A stretch of DNA of 59,384 nt from Acidovorax sp. MR-S7 (lineage in GTDB: Bacteria; Pseudomonadota; Gammaproteobacteria; Burkholderiales; Burkholderiaceae_C), in assembly GCF_000400995.2 (NCBI RefSeq), contig NZ_DF238984.1, forward strand, positions 1 to 59,384. Direction: 5' to 3'. Below are positions 1 to 7,792 of the stretch, piece by piece (the stretch's first letter is position 1; each line of letters starts with the position of its first letter). The notes beneath the pieces were generated by a model, which saw only the letters and a program-made list of their open reading frames with translations, made no database searches and had not been told where the DNA came from. The position numbers were made by a program, and so were the translations under genes.

Positions 1-161
1 AAGCGGCTCGAAGCGGCGAAGCGGCTCGATCAGGCTCCATCAGCACACCTCAAAGCGCATTGCGCAGACCTTCCTTAACAGGGTTGTGAAAAATTCGTGA
101 ATATCAGACCAATAACTGGCAATATGTTTTTTCTTGTTATTGAAATTTTGTAGATAAAGCC
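1..161. other. Non-coding leader upstream of the Lrp-type regulator
   Basis: I see no gene that I can support here. The first 40 bases contain a short reiterated AAGCGGC/GCTCGA motif. From about position 75 the sequence becomes AT-rich, with several runs of T and A up to the start codon at 162, so it probably holds the promoter of the following regulator. Lrp-family genes are often autoregulated, so an operator may lie here, but I could not define one. Confidence 0.4.
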
Positions 162-671
162 ATGAGTGCAACAAAAGTTCGTGCAAAGAATGCCATTGCC
201 GAGCCGGCCGACATCGACCGCACCGACCGGGCCATCCTGCGGCAGTTGCAGCGCGATGCATCACTGTCCAACGTGGCGCTCGCGGCCAAGGTGCACCTGA
301 GCCCGCCGGCATGCCTGCGGCGCGTGGAGCGGCTCAAGCGCCTGGGCTTCATAGACGGCGTGGTCGCACGCCTGAACCCGCAGGCGGTGGGTGCGGGCAT
401 GCTGGTAATGATCGGCGTGGTGCTGGACCGCTCCACGCCCGAATCGTTCGCGGCCTTCGAAAAGGCGGCGGCCAGGATCTCGGGCTGCATGGAGTGCCAC
501 GTGGTGACGGGCGAGTTCGACTACTTCATGCTCATCCGCACGCAGAACGGCGAAAGCTTCAACCGCCTGCATGCCGAGCAACTGCTCTACCTGCCCGGCG
601 TGCGCCAGGTGCGCTCGTTCATGGTGCTGCGCAGCGTGCTGTCGACCACCGAGCTGCCGCTGGCGGTGTAG
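162..671 (+). CDS. Lrp/AsnC family transcriptional regulator
   Basis: A 169-residue protein with the two-domain Lrp/AsnC layout. An N-terminal helix-turn-helix (about residues 18-65, around DRTDRAILRQLQRDASLS) is followed by an RAM ligand-binding domain (about 75-155, with TGEFDYFML and the terminal LRSVLSTTELPL strand). Proteins of this family bind DNA as oligomers and respond to amino acids or related metabolites. The length is typical (150-170 residues). The ATG at 162 follows an AT-rich leader. The gene ends 28 bases before a GntR-type regulator on the same strand. The effector and target cannot be read from the sequence. Confidence 0.93.
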   Translation: MSATKVRAKNAIAEPADIDRTDRAILRQLQRDASLSNVALAAKVHLSPPACLRRVERLKRLGFIDGVVARLNPQAVGAGMLVMIGVVLDRSTPESFAAFEKAAARISGCMECHVVTGEFDYFMLIRTQNGESFNRLHAEQLLYLPGVRQVRSFMVLRSVLSTTELPLAV

Positions 672-699
672 CTCTGGGAGACAATCGCGGCCTGTCACC

Positions 700-1380
700 A
701 TGGCCAAGATTTCCGACTCCCTCTATGCCGAGCTGCGCCGGCGCATCATGTCCGGCCGCTACGCGCCCGGCGAGCGGCTGCGCGAGGAATCCGTCGCGCA
801 GGAAATGCAGGTCAGCCGCACGCCCGTGCGCGCGGCCCTGCAGCGCCTGGTGGAAGACGGCCTGCTCGTCGCCGCCGCGCGCGGTGCGACGGTGGCGGGC
901 TGGACGCAGTGGGACATCGCCGAGGCGTTCGAGCTGCGCATCCTGCTGGAGCCGCACGCGGCCGGGCTCGCGGCCGAGCGCGCCACGCCCGGGCAGATCG
1001 ACGAGATGGACGTGCTCAACGACGAGATGCAAGCCTGTGCCCTGGCCGAGGCCGAAGAGCGCGCGGCGCGCGTGCAGGCAGTGAACAACCGCTTCCACCA
1101 CCTGCTGGTGGAGGCGGCGCATTCGGGCCGCCTCACGGGCCTGCTGCAGAACTTCCTCGACATGCCGATCATGATTGGCTCGTTCTATTTCTACAGCCAG
1201 CAAGACATGCTCGACAGCGTGAGCCAGCACCGGCAGGTGGTGGCGGCCATCCGCCGGCGCGACCGGCGCATGGCTGAGCAGGCGATGGCCTTCCACCTGC
1301 GCGCGTCGTTCCTGCGTTTCGAGATGCAGCGGGTGCGGCCCGCCGAGGTCATTCCGGCATCTGGCAGTTCAGGCGCTTGA
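700..1380 (+). CDS. GntR family transcriptional regulator, FadR/FCD subgroup
   Basis: A 226-residue protein. Residues 1-65 form a GntR winged helix (LYAELRRRIMSGRYAPGERL, then EESVAQEMQVSRTPVRAAL). Residues about 75-215 form an all-helical FCD effector domain, with the metal-ligand signatures NNRFHHLL, SQHRQVV and AFHLRAS. FCD members usually sense carboxylates and repress a neighbouring catabolic operon. I chose the ATG at 700 because the wing-helix begins directly after it; an upstream extension in the same frame overlaps the Lrp gene. The 3' end overlaps the convergent RraA-like gene by 32 bases, which suggests it controls that five-gene operon (inference). Confidence 0.92.
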   Translation: MAKISDSLYAELRRRIMSGRYAPGERLREESVAQEMQVSRTPVRAALQRLVEDGLLVAAARGATVAGWTQWDIAEAFELRILLEPHAAGLAAERATPGQIDEMDVLNDEMQACALAEAEERAARVQAVNNRFHHLLVEAAHSGRLTGLLQNFLDMPIMIGSFYFYSQQDMLDSVSQHRQVVAAIRRRDRRMAEQAMAFHLRASFLRFEMQRVRPAEVIPASGSSGA

Positions 1381-2023
1381 GCGTAGCATCGACCCAGCTG
1401 CGGTCGTAGCTGCCGTCGGCGATGCCGGCCACCATGCGCGCCTCGACCTCCTGTTTGGCCTGGGCAGCGGCCAGCAGGTTCGCGGCCTGCGCGCAGGGCA
1501 CGCATAGCAGGCCGTCTTCATCGCCGATGACGAGGTCGCCCGGCTCGATCACCATGCCGTCGATGGCGATGGGCACGTTGATCTCGCCCGGTCCGTCCTT
1601 GTAGGGGCCGCGGTGCGTCACGCCCGCCGCGAACACCGGGAAGTCGCCCGCGCGCAGCGCCCCCGCGTCGCGGATCGCGCCGTTGATGACGATGCCGCCG
1701 AGCCGGCGCAGCACCGCGTCGCCCACCATGATCTCGCCAATGATGGCGTTGGTGAGGTCGCCGCCCGCGTCCACTACGATCACATCGCCGGGCACGGCGA
1801 GCTGCAGTGCCTTGTGCACCATGAGGTTGTCGCCGGGGCGGGTCTTCACGGTGAGGGCGGGGCCCGCCATGCGACCGCCACCGTGCATGGGCCGCAGGCG
1901 CGCGCCGCCGGCGGTCATGCGGGACATGCAGTCGCTGACGTTGGCGACGGGGACATCGAGGAACTGGCGCGCGAGGTCGAGGCTGACGGCACGCTGGCGC
2001 CGGAGAATTTGAAGGCCGATCAT
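1349..2023 (-). CDS. RraA-like / 4-hydroxy-4-methyl-2-oxoglutarate-type aldolase family protein
   Basis: A 224-residue RraA-fold protein. It contains the family core GEIMVGDAVLRRLGGIVING followed by AIRDAG, in which the Arg-Asp pair and preceding glycines form the active site of HMG/CHA aldolases. These class II aldolases split 4-carboxy-4-hydroxy-2-oxoadipate or related acids into pyruvate plus a keto acid; RraA itself instead inhibits RNase E. The catabolic surroundings (amidohydrolase and two Bug receptors) favour the aldolase role. It is the last gene of a minus-strand operon, 36 bases after the amidohydrolase, and overlaps the 3' end of the GntR gene. Confidence 0.85.
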   Translation of the reverse strand: MIGLQILRRQRAVSLDLARQFLDVPVANVSDCMSRMTAGGARLRPMHGGGRMAGPALTVKTRPGDNLMVHKALQLAVPGDVIVVDAGGDLTNAIIGEIMVGDAVLRRLGGIVINGAIRDAGALRAGDFPVFAAGVTHRGPYKDGPGEINVPIAIDGMVIEPGDLVIGDEDGLLCVPCAQAANLLAAAQAKQEVEARMVAGIADGSYDRSWVDATLKRLNCQMPE

Positions 2024-2059
2024 GGTGCGGAACTCCTGGGTGGGATGAGAGGAAGCGAC

Positions 2060-2914
2060 TCAGTCGCTGAAGGGAAAGCGGTACAGCCGCGCGGGGTTTT
2101 CCACCAGCACGCGGTGCAGTTCGCCGGCAGGCAGCCAGCGGGCAAGCAGGTTCATGAGCGCGGCATCGTCGGGCTTGGCTGGCTCGGTGACGTGGGGCCA
2201 GTCCGTGCCCCAGACCAGTTGCTCCGGGAATTCGCTCACCAACCCGCGAACGAAGCCCTCCAGCTCATCGTGGGCTTGCGAACCCGGGTTGGCGATGTAA
2301 GGCGCGGACAGCTTCAGCGATGCCTTGCCGCTGGCAAGCAGCCGCGAGACGGTGCCGGCAACCTGCCGGGACATCGCCTGCTCGCAATGAATGCGCGCAA
2401 AGTGGTCGAGAACCACCGGGACGGGCAGCGCGAGGAGACGATCCGCCAGGGCCGCCAGATCGGCAGGGTGGGCATGCAATTGCACGTGCCAGCCGAAGGG
2501 CTGAATCAGGCGGGCAACCTGTTCGAGCATTCCTTCGTGCGTCGCACCCGCCTGCACCAGGTTGAACCGCACGCCCACGACGCCATGGGCCTGCAGCTCC
2601 TCGAGCTCCTGCGCAGATGCCGATGGGTCGATGACGGCAATGCCTCGCGCACGGTTGCCCAGGTGCTGCAAGCCGGCGAGAAGCACGCGGTGGTCTCTTC
2701 CATAGCTCGAAGGCTGCACGAGTACGCAGCGCTCCGTTCGCAGGCGGTGCTGGAGCCGCCGGTACTGCGCCACACTGGCTTCGGCATGACGCAAGACCGG
2801 GCCGGGGGCGAAGGGCAGCGCCGGGTCGAACAGGTGCATGTGGCAATCACACGCCCCAGGGGGCACCTCGAAACGCGGCCCCTCTGTCCCGGTGGAGTGC
2901 GGCGCGACGGTCAT
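2060..2914 (-). CDS. Amidohydrolase-2 family metal-dependent hydrolase (2-pyrone-4,6-dicarboxylate lactonase-like)
   Basis: A 284-residue TIM-barrel hydrolase. CDCHMHLFD near the N-terminus gives the HxH metal pair, VVLDHFA supplies a barrel histidine, and GTDWPH near residue 240 supplies the catalytic aspartate. This is the arrangement in PDC lactonase and related enzymes that open lactones or decarboxylate ring-cleavage products. I chose the ATG at 2914 because it overlaps the upstream Bug stop codon as TGATG and has GGAAGAAG just before it; a GTG one codon earlier is possible. Lying next to an RraA-type aldolase, it could supply that enzyme's substrate, as in protocatechuate 4,5-cleavage pathways (inference). 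Confidence 0.85.
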   Translation of the reverse strand: MTVAPHSTGTEGPRFEVPPGACDCHMHLFDPALPFAPGPVLRHAEASVAQYRRLQHRLRTERCVLVQPSSYGRDHRVLLAGLQHLGNRARGIAVIDPSASAQELEELQAHGVVGVRFNLVQAGATHEGMLEQVARLIQPFGWHVQLHAHPADLAALADRLLALPVPVVLDHFARIHCEQAMSRQVAGTVSRLLASGKASLKLSAPYIANPGSQAHDELEGFVRGLVSEFPEQLVWGTDWPHVTEPAKPDDAALMNLLARWLPAGELHRVLVENPARLYRFPFSD

Positions 2915-3861
2915 CACTTCTTCCGAGCGGTATGCCAGAAGGTATAGGACTTGGAAAGTTCGGCTGCCGCCTGGTCCAAATCCGTGGGCGCGAGCTCCAG
3001 GGACATGTCCTTGATCCGCTCCTGCACCTCCGGGTCTTTCAGGACGGTTCGCAACGCCCCGTTGAACTTCTCGGCCAGCGGGCGCGGCAACCCCTTTGGC
3101 GCGAAGAAGGCATTGAAGCTGTTGACGTTCACGCCGGTGAAGCCCAGCTCCTCGAAAGTGGGAACGTCAGGCAGCAGGGCCGAGCGCTTGCCGCCCGAGA
3201 TGGCCAGGATGCGCACCTTGCCTCCCCGGTGCATGGTGACGCCCTCGGGTTCGCCGGTCACGCCCGAAGCCAGTTGCCCGCCGATCAGCTGCGGCATCAT
3301 CTGCCCGGATCCCCCGAAGGCGATGGGCTCCATCGCCACGTCGGCCTTGCGGCTGATGGCCGCGCCGATGATGTCCGGAACGCCGCCGATGAGCGGCACG
3401 CCATAGTTGCCCAGCCGCGGCTCCTTGCGCACCGTCTCGACGAACTCGGGCAGCGTCTTGGCCGCGCTGCTCAGCGGCACAGCGAAGATCCACTGGAAGC
3501 GGGCCACCTGCCCCACGGGGACGAAGTCCTTCACGGCGTCGTAGCCGGCGCTCGGCGTGATGAGCGGGACGATCACCACCGAGTGGTCGAGCGCCAGCAG
3601 GAAGGTCGAGCCATCCGGCGCGGCGGCCTTGACGGCGGCAGTGCCGATCTGCCCGCTGGCGCCGGGCCGGTTGTCGATGATCACGGATTGCGACAGCTCC
3701 TTTCCCAGGCGCGGGGCCAGCAGCCGGGCCAGGGCGTCGGTCGCTCCGCCGGGGGCGAAGGGAACCACGATCTTGATGGGGCTCTTGAAGTCCTGCGCGG
3801 CGGCGCCTGCGGACAGGGCCGCGAACAAGACGCTGGTGAGAAACGTACGTACTTTCGGCAT
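2914..3861 (-). CDS. Bug family tripartite tricarboxylate transporter substrate-binding protein
   Basis: A 315-residue exported receptor. The signal peptide is about residues 1-22 (ending AAAQ), followed by the Bug/TctC hallmarks IKIVVPFAPGGATD, VIIDNRPGASGQIGT and the late PDVPTFEELG motif. Bug proteins bind carboxylates, nicotinate or amino acids in the periplasm with a Venus-flytrap fold. I chose the ATG at 3861 because the signal peptide begins there; the frame stays open further upstream but encodes no signal sequence. It is preceded by a second Bug gene with a 22-base gap and overlaps the amidohydrolase start by one base. No TctA/TctB membrane genes are nearby. Confidence 0.92.
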   Translation of the reverse strand: MPKVRTFLTSVLFAALSAGAAAQDFKSPIKIVVPFAPGGATDALARLLAPRLGKELSQSVIIDNRPGASGQIGTAAVKAAAPDGSTFLLALDHSVVIVPLITPSAGYDAVKDFVPVGQVARFQWIFAVPLSSAAKTLPEFVETVRKEPRLGNYGVPLIGGVPDIIGAAISRKADVAMEPIAFGGSGQMMPQLIGGQLASGVTGEPEGVTMHRGGKVRILAISGGKRSALLPDVPTFEELGFTGVNVNSFNAFFAPKGLPRPLAEKFNGALRTVLKDPEVQERIKDMSLELAPTDLDQAAAELSKSYTFWHTARKK

Positions 3862-3883
3862 GGCGGTCTCTGCGGTGGTGGAA

Positions 3884-4852
3884 TCAGTCGAGCTTGGTGC
3901 CGGAGTCGCGCACCACGGGCGCCAGGCGCTGCCGGTCGCTGGCGTAGAGCGCGCCCATCTCCTGCGGCGTGCCGCCGAGCACGCCAGCACCGCTGGCGAG
4001 GATTTTTTCGCGCATGTCGGGCTGCTGCAGCGCCTTGTTGAGCTCGGTGTTGATGCGCTGGATCACCGCATCAGGCGTGCCGGCGGGCGCCATCACGCCC
4101 CAGACGCTGGCCAGCTCCACGCCGGGGATGCCCGATTCGGTATAGGTCGGCACCTGGGGCAGCACGGGCGAGCGCTTGGCGGTGGTGACGGCCAGCGCAC
4201 GCACCTTGCCGCCCTTGATGTGACCCTGCAGCGTGGGAATGGAGCCCATGTACATGTCCACCTGGCCGCTCAGCACGTCGGGCAGCGCCTGCGACAGGCC
4301 GCGGTAGGGCACGTGCGTGAGCTTCATGCCCGAGCTTTTCTGCCACAGCTCGCTGATGAGGTGCGACACCGTGCCCAGGCCGGGCGACGCGAAGGTGAGC
4401 TTGCCGGGCTCGGCCTTGGCGGCGGCCACCACGTCGGCCAGCGTCTTGTAGGGCGAGTCGGCGCGCACCACGAGCACGGCGGGGCCGCTGGCGACGAGGC
4501 CGACGGGCACCAGGTCCTTGACCGGGTCGTAGGTGAGCTTGGAGTAGAGCAACGGGTTCAGTACCACGTTGTCGGTCTGCGCCATCACCAGCGTGTAGCC
4601 GTCGGGCGGGGCCTTGGCCGTGGTGTCCAGCGCCACGTTGCCGCCAGCGCCGGGCTTGTTCTCGACCACGAACGTCCATTTCAGGGTCTCGGTCAGCTTG
4701 TTGGCGACCATCCGCGTCAGGCTGTCGGTGCCGCCCCCGGGCGGGAAGGGCACGATGAAGCGGATCGGCTTGTTGGGATAGTCCTGCGCCAGGGTGGCCG
4801 TGCAGGCCGCAAGCAGGCTGGCGCCCAGGATGAGGCGGCGTGAAATGCGCAT
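3884..4852 (-). CDS. Bug family tripartite tricarboxylate transporter substrate-binding protein
   Basis: A 322-residue Bug receptor with a signal peptide at about residues 1-22 (ends TLAQ). Family motifs are IRFIVPFPPGGGTD, VVENKPGAGGNVALD, an SLRYDP-like TYDPVKD segment and LPQVPTYTESG. It is a paralogue of the next gene downstream rather than a duplicate; the sequences differ clearly. Two adjacent receptors in one operon suggest two related substrates, or one binder and one sensor (inference). The ATG at 4852 fits the signal peptide. It follows the dehydrogenase gene with a 41-base gap. Confidence 0.92.
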   Translation of the reverse strand: MRISRRLILGASLLAACTATLAQDYPNKPIRFIVPFPPGGGTDSLTRMVANKLTETLKWTFVVENKPGAGGNVALDTTAKAPPDGYTLVMAQTDNVVLNPLLYSKLTYDPVKDLVPVGLVASGPAVLVVRADSPYKTLADVVAAAKAEPGKLTFASPGLGTVSHLISELWQKSSGMKLTHVPYRGLSQALPDVLSGQVDMYMGSIPTLQGHIKGGKVRALAVTTAKRSPVLPQVPTYTESGIPGVELASVWGVMAPAGTPDAVIQRINTELNKALQQPDMREKILASGAGVLGGTPQEMGALYASDRQRLAPVVRDSGTKLD

Positions 4853-4893
4853 GGGTGATGTCTCCGGTAGGGGAAAGGGAAGGAAAGGACGGG

Positions 4894-5751
4894 TCAGGGC
4901 CGCGCGGGGCCGCCGAGCCAGGCGAGCGCATCGGCCGTCGTCTGGCCCGCGTAGGGGGTGGCCTGCTGCTGCGCCAGCGTGTGCTCGAAGCGCTGCTGTA
5001 CGCCCGCGAGCACGATGGCGGGCACGCCGGCCTGGGCCATCTGCCGCTGGGCTTCCACGACTTCGTTGCGGCGCCGGCCGGCGTGGACGATGTGCGTGCG
5101 GACCATGGATTCCATCGTCTCGCGCAGGGAGCCCTGGTCGATGTCCGCGAGCACGCGGAACAGCGTCTCGCGCAGGCCCTTGCGCTCGGCCGTCACCAGG
5201 CATTCCACCGACAGCGCTTCCAGGCCCTTGGTGAAGATGCTGCGCAGCAGCTTCAGCTCGGCCGCGTCGCCGGGGCGCTCGCCCACCACCTGCACGGGTG
5301 CGCCGCACGCCGTCAACAGACGCGCGGCCTCTTCGGCAGCGGCGCCGGCGCACAGCAGCGGTGTGCGTGCGCCGCTCAGGTTGACCGCGCCGGTGATCGC
5401 CACGTCCACGAAGCGCACGCCGCGTTCGTGCGCCAGCGCCTCGGCGTCGCGCATGGCCTGCGGATCGGCGGTGGTCATGTCCAGGTACAGAGTGCCTGTC
5501 TGCAGGTGTGGCAAGGCGGCGCGCGCCAGGTCGAGTGCCGCCGTGCCGAAGACCGCGCTCACGACGAGCCCGGCCTCCGCCAGCCAGGGGCCGGGCGCCG
5601 CATGGATGGATGCGCCAAGCTCCGCGGCCAGCGCGCGCAGGGTATCGGAGGGCGCGTGGTCGCAGAACGCCACGATGTGGTGGCCCTGGGCCTGGAGGAC
5701 TTGTGCGTAGCACTGTCCCACCATGCCGCCGCCAAGCAGGATGGTTTTCAT
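4894..5751 (-). CDS. NAD(P)-dependent beta-hydroxyacid dehydrogenase with DUF1932-type C-terminus
   Basis: A 285-residue protein. An N-terminal Rossmann domain starts MKTILLGGGMVGQ (6-phosphogluconate / 3-hydroxyisobutyrate dehydrogenase NAD-binding type). The helical C-terminal domain carries LLRSIFTKGLEALSVEC, which I recognise as DUF1932-like. Such enzymes oxidise or reduce small hydroxyacids. The start is the ATG at 5751, immediately before the glycine-rich loop; upstream in-frame sequence is AT-rich promoter. It is the first gene of the five-gene minus-strand operon down to 1349, so it sets the position of the operon promoter. The substrate is unknown. Confidence 0.82.
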   Translation of the reverse strand: MKTILLGGGMVGQCYAQVLQAQGHHIVAFCDHAPSDTLRALAAELGASIHAAPGPWLAEAGLVVSAVFGTAALDLARAALPHLQTGTLYLDMTTADPQAMRDAEALAHERGVRFVDVAITGAVNLSGARTPLLCAGAAAEEAARLLTACGAPVQVVGERPGDAAELKLLRSIFTKGLEALSVECLVTAERKGLRETLFRVLADIDQGSLRETMESMVRTHIVHAGRRRNEVVEAQRQMAQAGVPAIVLAGVQQRFEHTLAQQQATPYAGQTTADALAWLGGPARP

Positions 5752-5897
5752 GAAAAAGAACAAAAAAAGTACGAAATGGATTGGATTCTTTCTGGAATTT
5801 GCCGTCAATAGGGCCGAATTAGGGTTTGTTTGTATTTTTGTTGTTCTTTTCTGGCTGAGAGGTGAAAGCCTTGGGATGGCCTGGATGCTCTCCGGCT

Positions 5898-5950
5898 GGT
5901 ATCGCAATCGGATACCCAGGATCCAGAAGATGGATACCCGGGTGATCCAT
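5898..5950. promoter_or_regulatory. Candidate operator cluster: inverted repeats GGTATC/GATACC and TGGATACCCGGGTGATCCA
   Basis: In the 270-base divergent gap between the dehydrogenase operon and the YiaA-like gene there are two palindromic elements. GGTATC (5898-5903) and GATACC (5911-5916) are separated by seven bases. TGGATACCCGGGTGATCCA (5931-5949) is a near-perfect inverted repeat. The shared word GGATACCC occurs at 5910 and 5932, 22 bases apart, which is two helical turns. This is the geometry expected for cooperative dimer binding. The GntR/FCD protein at 700-1380 is the obvious candidate (inference). Confidence 0.45.
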
Positions 5951-6021
5951 TCGAGACTTTGCGAGCGCGCGGCCCCACCATGCGGGCCATGTTCAACAGC
6001 GGCCCCCGGGCCTTACGCACC

Positions 6022-6474
6022 ATGCAAGCCTCCTCTACGCCCCTCCAGCGCGACACCCGCGCCTGGCAGTTCCAGGTCTGGGTCTCGTTCGGCATCGCCG
6101 TCTTCCTGTGCGCCACGGGGCTGGCCTGGCTGCCGGGCGAGCGGCTGGAGGTGGCCTTCATGTTCATGGGCTACGTGTTCTGCCTCTCGGCCGCGTTCGT
6201 GCTCGCCAAGTTCGTGCGCGACAGCCAGCAGGCGCGGCGCAGCGCGGGTGATACACCCCTCTGGAAGCTCGTCGTCTGGGGCGGCTTCGCCGTGGCCATG
6301 GGCCTGACGGGCTGGGGCTTGTGGGGCATGGCGGTTAGCGCCACGTACAAGGCGTTCCTGGGCGTGAGCTGGCTCTACCTCATCACCACTGCCTTCACGC
6401 TGGCCAAGATGCTGCGCGACCGCCATGAAGCCGATCTGGCCGAGGCCGGCCGCGCCAAAGCTGGCCAGGAATAA
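6022..6474 (+). CDS. YiaA/YiaB family inner-membrane protein
   Basis: A 150-residue, very hydrophobic protein with two repeats of the YiaA/YiaB two-helix unit. The first is FQVWVSFGIAVFLCATGLAW with the following helix to FVLAKFVRDS; the second is WKLVVWGGFAVAMGLTGWGL to FTLAKMLRDRHE. That gives four predicted transmembrane segments, each pair closing with a K-(F/M)-(V/L)-R-D motif. The function of the family is not known to me. I chose the ATG at 6022 because the soluble lead-in is short and the upstream in-frame ATGs fall in the palindrome-rich control region. It is followed after 10 bases by a small exported protein. Confidence 0.8.
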   Translation: MQASSTPLQRDTRAWQFQVWVSFGIAVFLCATGLAWLPGERLEVAFMFMGYVFCLSAAFVLAKFVRDSQQARRSAGDTPLWKLVVWGGFAVAMGLTGWGLWGMAVSATYKAFLGVSWLYLITTAFTLAKMLRDRHEADLAEAGRAKAGQE

Positions 6475-6484
6475 GGAGACCGCC

Positions 6485-6922
6485 ATGATCCGCAAGACTT
6501 GTCTGTGCGCCCTGCTGTCGCTGGGCATGCTCGTAGGCGCGGCCCGTGCGCAGAGCGAGGCATCGGCCGCGCTGTCGCTGATGCCCGTGGCGTCCGCCGT
6601 GGTGGCTTCGGGGGCCTCGGGTGCCGTGTCGGCCACGGCGGGGGCCGTGGCGGCCCTGCCGGTGGCGCTGTCGGTGGGCGGCGCGGTGCTCACGGTGAAG
6701 GCCGTGGAGGCTTCGGCCACGGGCACGGTGTACCTGCTGGAGCGCGTGTCGGACGGCGCGCAGGCCAGCGTGCGGTTGGCCGGCCGCGCCGCGCATGGCG
6801 TGGGCACGGTGGTGGCCTGCAGCGTGATCGGCACGGGGGTGGTTCTGTCGGCCGCTGGCGAGGTGCTGGCCTTCGTACCCAATGCACTGGGCCGCGCGCT
6901 GCTGCACAGCGAGAGGCTCTGA
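6485..6922 (+). CDS. Small exported alanine/valine-rich hypothetical protein
   Basis: A 145-residue protein with a clear Sec signal peptide (about residues 1-22, ending AARAQ). The mature part is made almost only of Ala, Val, Gly, Ser and Leu, with few charged residues until the last 40. I do not recognise a domain with certainty. The composition suggests membrane association or a small envelope protein. It begins after an AAGGAGACC ribosome-binding site, 10 bases after the YiaA-like gene, and is followed after 3 bases by a DUF2145 protein, so the three probably form one transcript. Confidence 0.72.
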   Translation: MIRKTCLCALLSLGMLVGAARAQSEASAALSLMPVASAVVASGASGAVSATAGAVAALPVALSVGGAVLTVKAVEASATGTVYLLERVSDGAQASVRLAGRAAHGVGTVVACSVIGTGVVLSAAGEVLAFVPNALGRALLHSERL

Positions 6923-6925
6923 ACC

Positions 6926-7711
6926 ATGCGCAGCTCCATCCTCCTGTCAGTCGTATTGGCGGCCATGGCTTTTCAGGCACACGCGGGCCGGTCGTGCGAG
7001 CAGCACAAGCCCACGGTGCAGACCATCGAACGCGGCATGCAACTGGCCGAGCGCACGGCGCGCGCGCTGGATGCGAGCGGCGCCAGCGTGGTGCTGCTGG
7101 CGCGCGCGGGGCAGGATTTGTCGAAGTACGGCCTGCGCTATTCGCACCTGGGCTGGGCCTACAGGACACCCGAGGGCCCCTGGCGCGTGGCGCACAAGCT
7201 CAACGAATGCGGTACGGCCGTGGCCGCGGTCTACCGCCAGGGGCTGGGCGAGTTCTTCCTCGACGACCTGTGGCGCTACGAAGCCGTGTGGGCCGTGCCT
7301 GCGCCCGAGGTGCAGCAGCGCCTGCTGCCGCTGCTGCAGGACCGTGCGCGTACCACCGCGCTGCACCAGCGGCCCTACAGCATGGTGAGCTATGCCTGGG
7401 GCACGCGCTACCAGCAGTCCAACCAGTGGGCGCTGGAGACGCTGGCCGCTGCGATGGAGCCCGCCAGCGTGCACACCCGCACGCAGGCCCAGGCGTGGCT
7501 GCGGTTCAAGGGCTATGAGCCCACGGCGCTCGCCATCGGGCCGCTCGCGCGCCTGGGCGGGCGCATGACGGCGGCCAACATCGCGTTCGACGACCATCCC
7601 AACGACAAGCGCTTCGCCGACCGCATCGAGACCGTCACGGTGGATTCGGCGCTGGCCTGGCTGCAACGCGCCCAGCTGGCCGGCGCGCCGCAGGTGCTGG
7701 GCGGGTTTTGA
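6926..7711 (+). CDS. DUF2145 family exported protein
   Basis: A 261-residue protein with a signal peptide (about residues 1-20, ending AHAG). The body contains LARAGQDLSKYGLRYSHLGW and YRQGLGEFFLDDLW, which match my memory of DUF2145 proteins of Burkholderiales. The pattern Y-S-H-x-G and N-x-C recalls papain-like cysteine-histidine folds that handle membrane or cell-wall substrates, but no activity is established. It starts 3 bases after the small Ala/Val-rich gene. Its TGA stop (7709-7711) is supplied by the left end of repeat copy R1. Confidence 0.78.
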   Translation: MRSSILLSVVLAAMAFQAHAGRSCEQHKPTVQTIERGMQLAERTARALDASGASVVLLARAGQDLSKYGLRYSHLGWAYRTPEGPWRVAHKLNECGTAVAAVYRQGLGEFFLDDLWRYEAVWAVPAPEVQQRLLPLLQDRARTTALHQRPYSMVSYAWGTRYQQSNQWALETLAAAMEPASVHTRTQAQAWLRFKGYEPTALAIGPLARLGGRMTAANIAFDDHPNDKRFADRIETVTVDSALAWLQRAQLAGAPQVLGGF

Positions 7712-7770
7712 GTCAAAATGGCCGCCAGCGCTTGTCCAGCAAGCGCAAGCAGCTATTAAAAAAGTAGTAT
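7709..7770 (+). repeat. Palindromic repeat family A, copy R1
   Basis: The left end (TGAGTCAAAATGGCC) contains the stop codon of the DUF2145 gene. The core hairpin GCGCTTG-tccag-CAAGCGC lies at 7728-7746, followed by the conserved right end CAAGCAGCTATTAAAA. It fills the gap before the next gene. Confidence 0.88.
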
Positions 7771-7792
7771 TTCCTTACAAACGGAGAGCAGC

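Noticed and set aside
1-60. Short AAGCGGC / GCTCGA reiterations as a CRISPR or VNTR
   Set aside because: Units are irregular and very short, with no spacers; nothing beyond low-complexity GC-rich sequence.
1613-2947. Long open frame on the plus strand opposite the RraA-like and amidohydrolase genes
   Set aside because: It is an antisense shadow of two clearly conserved minus-strand genes; its translation is His/Arg/Gly-rich low-complexity sequence. Similar long antisense frames occur across the window (for example opposite rep, tgt and dsbD) and were left out for the same reason.
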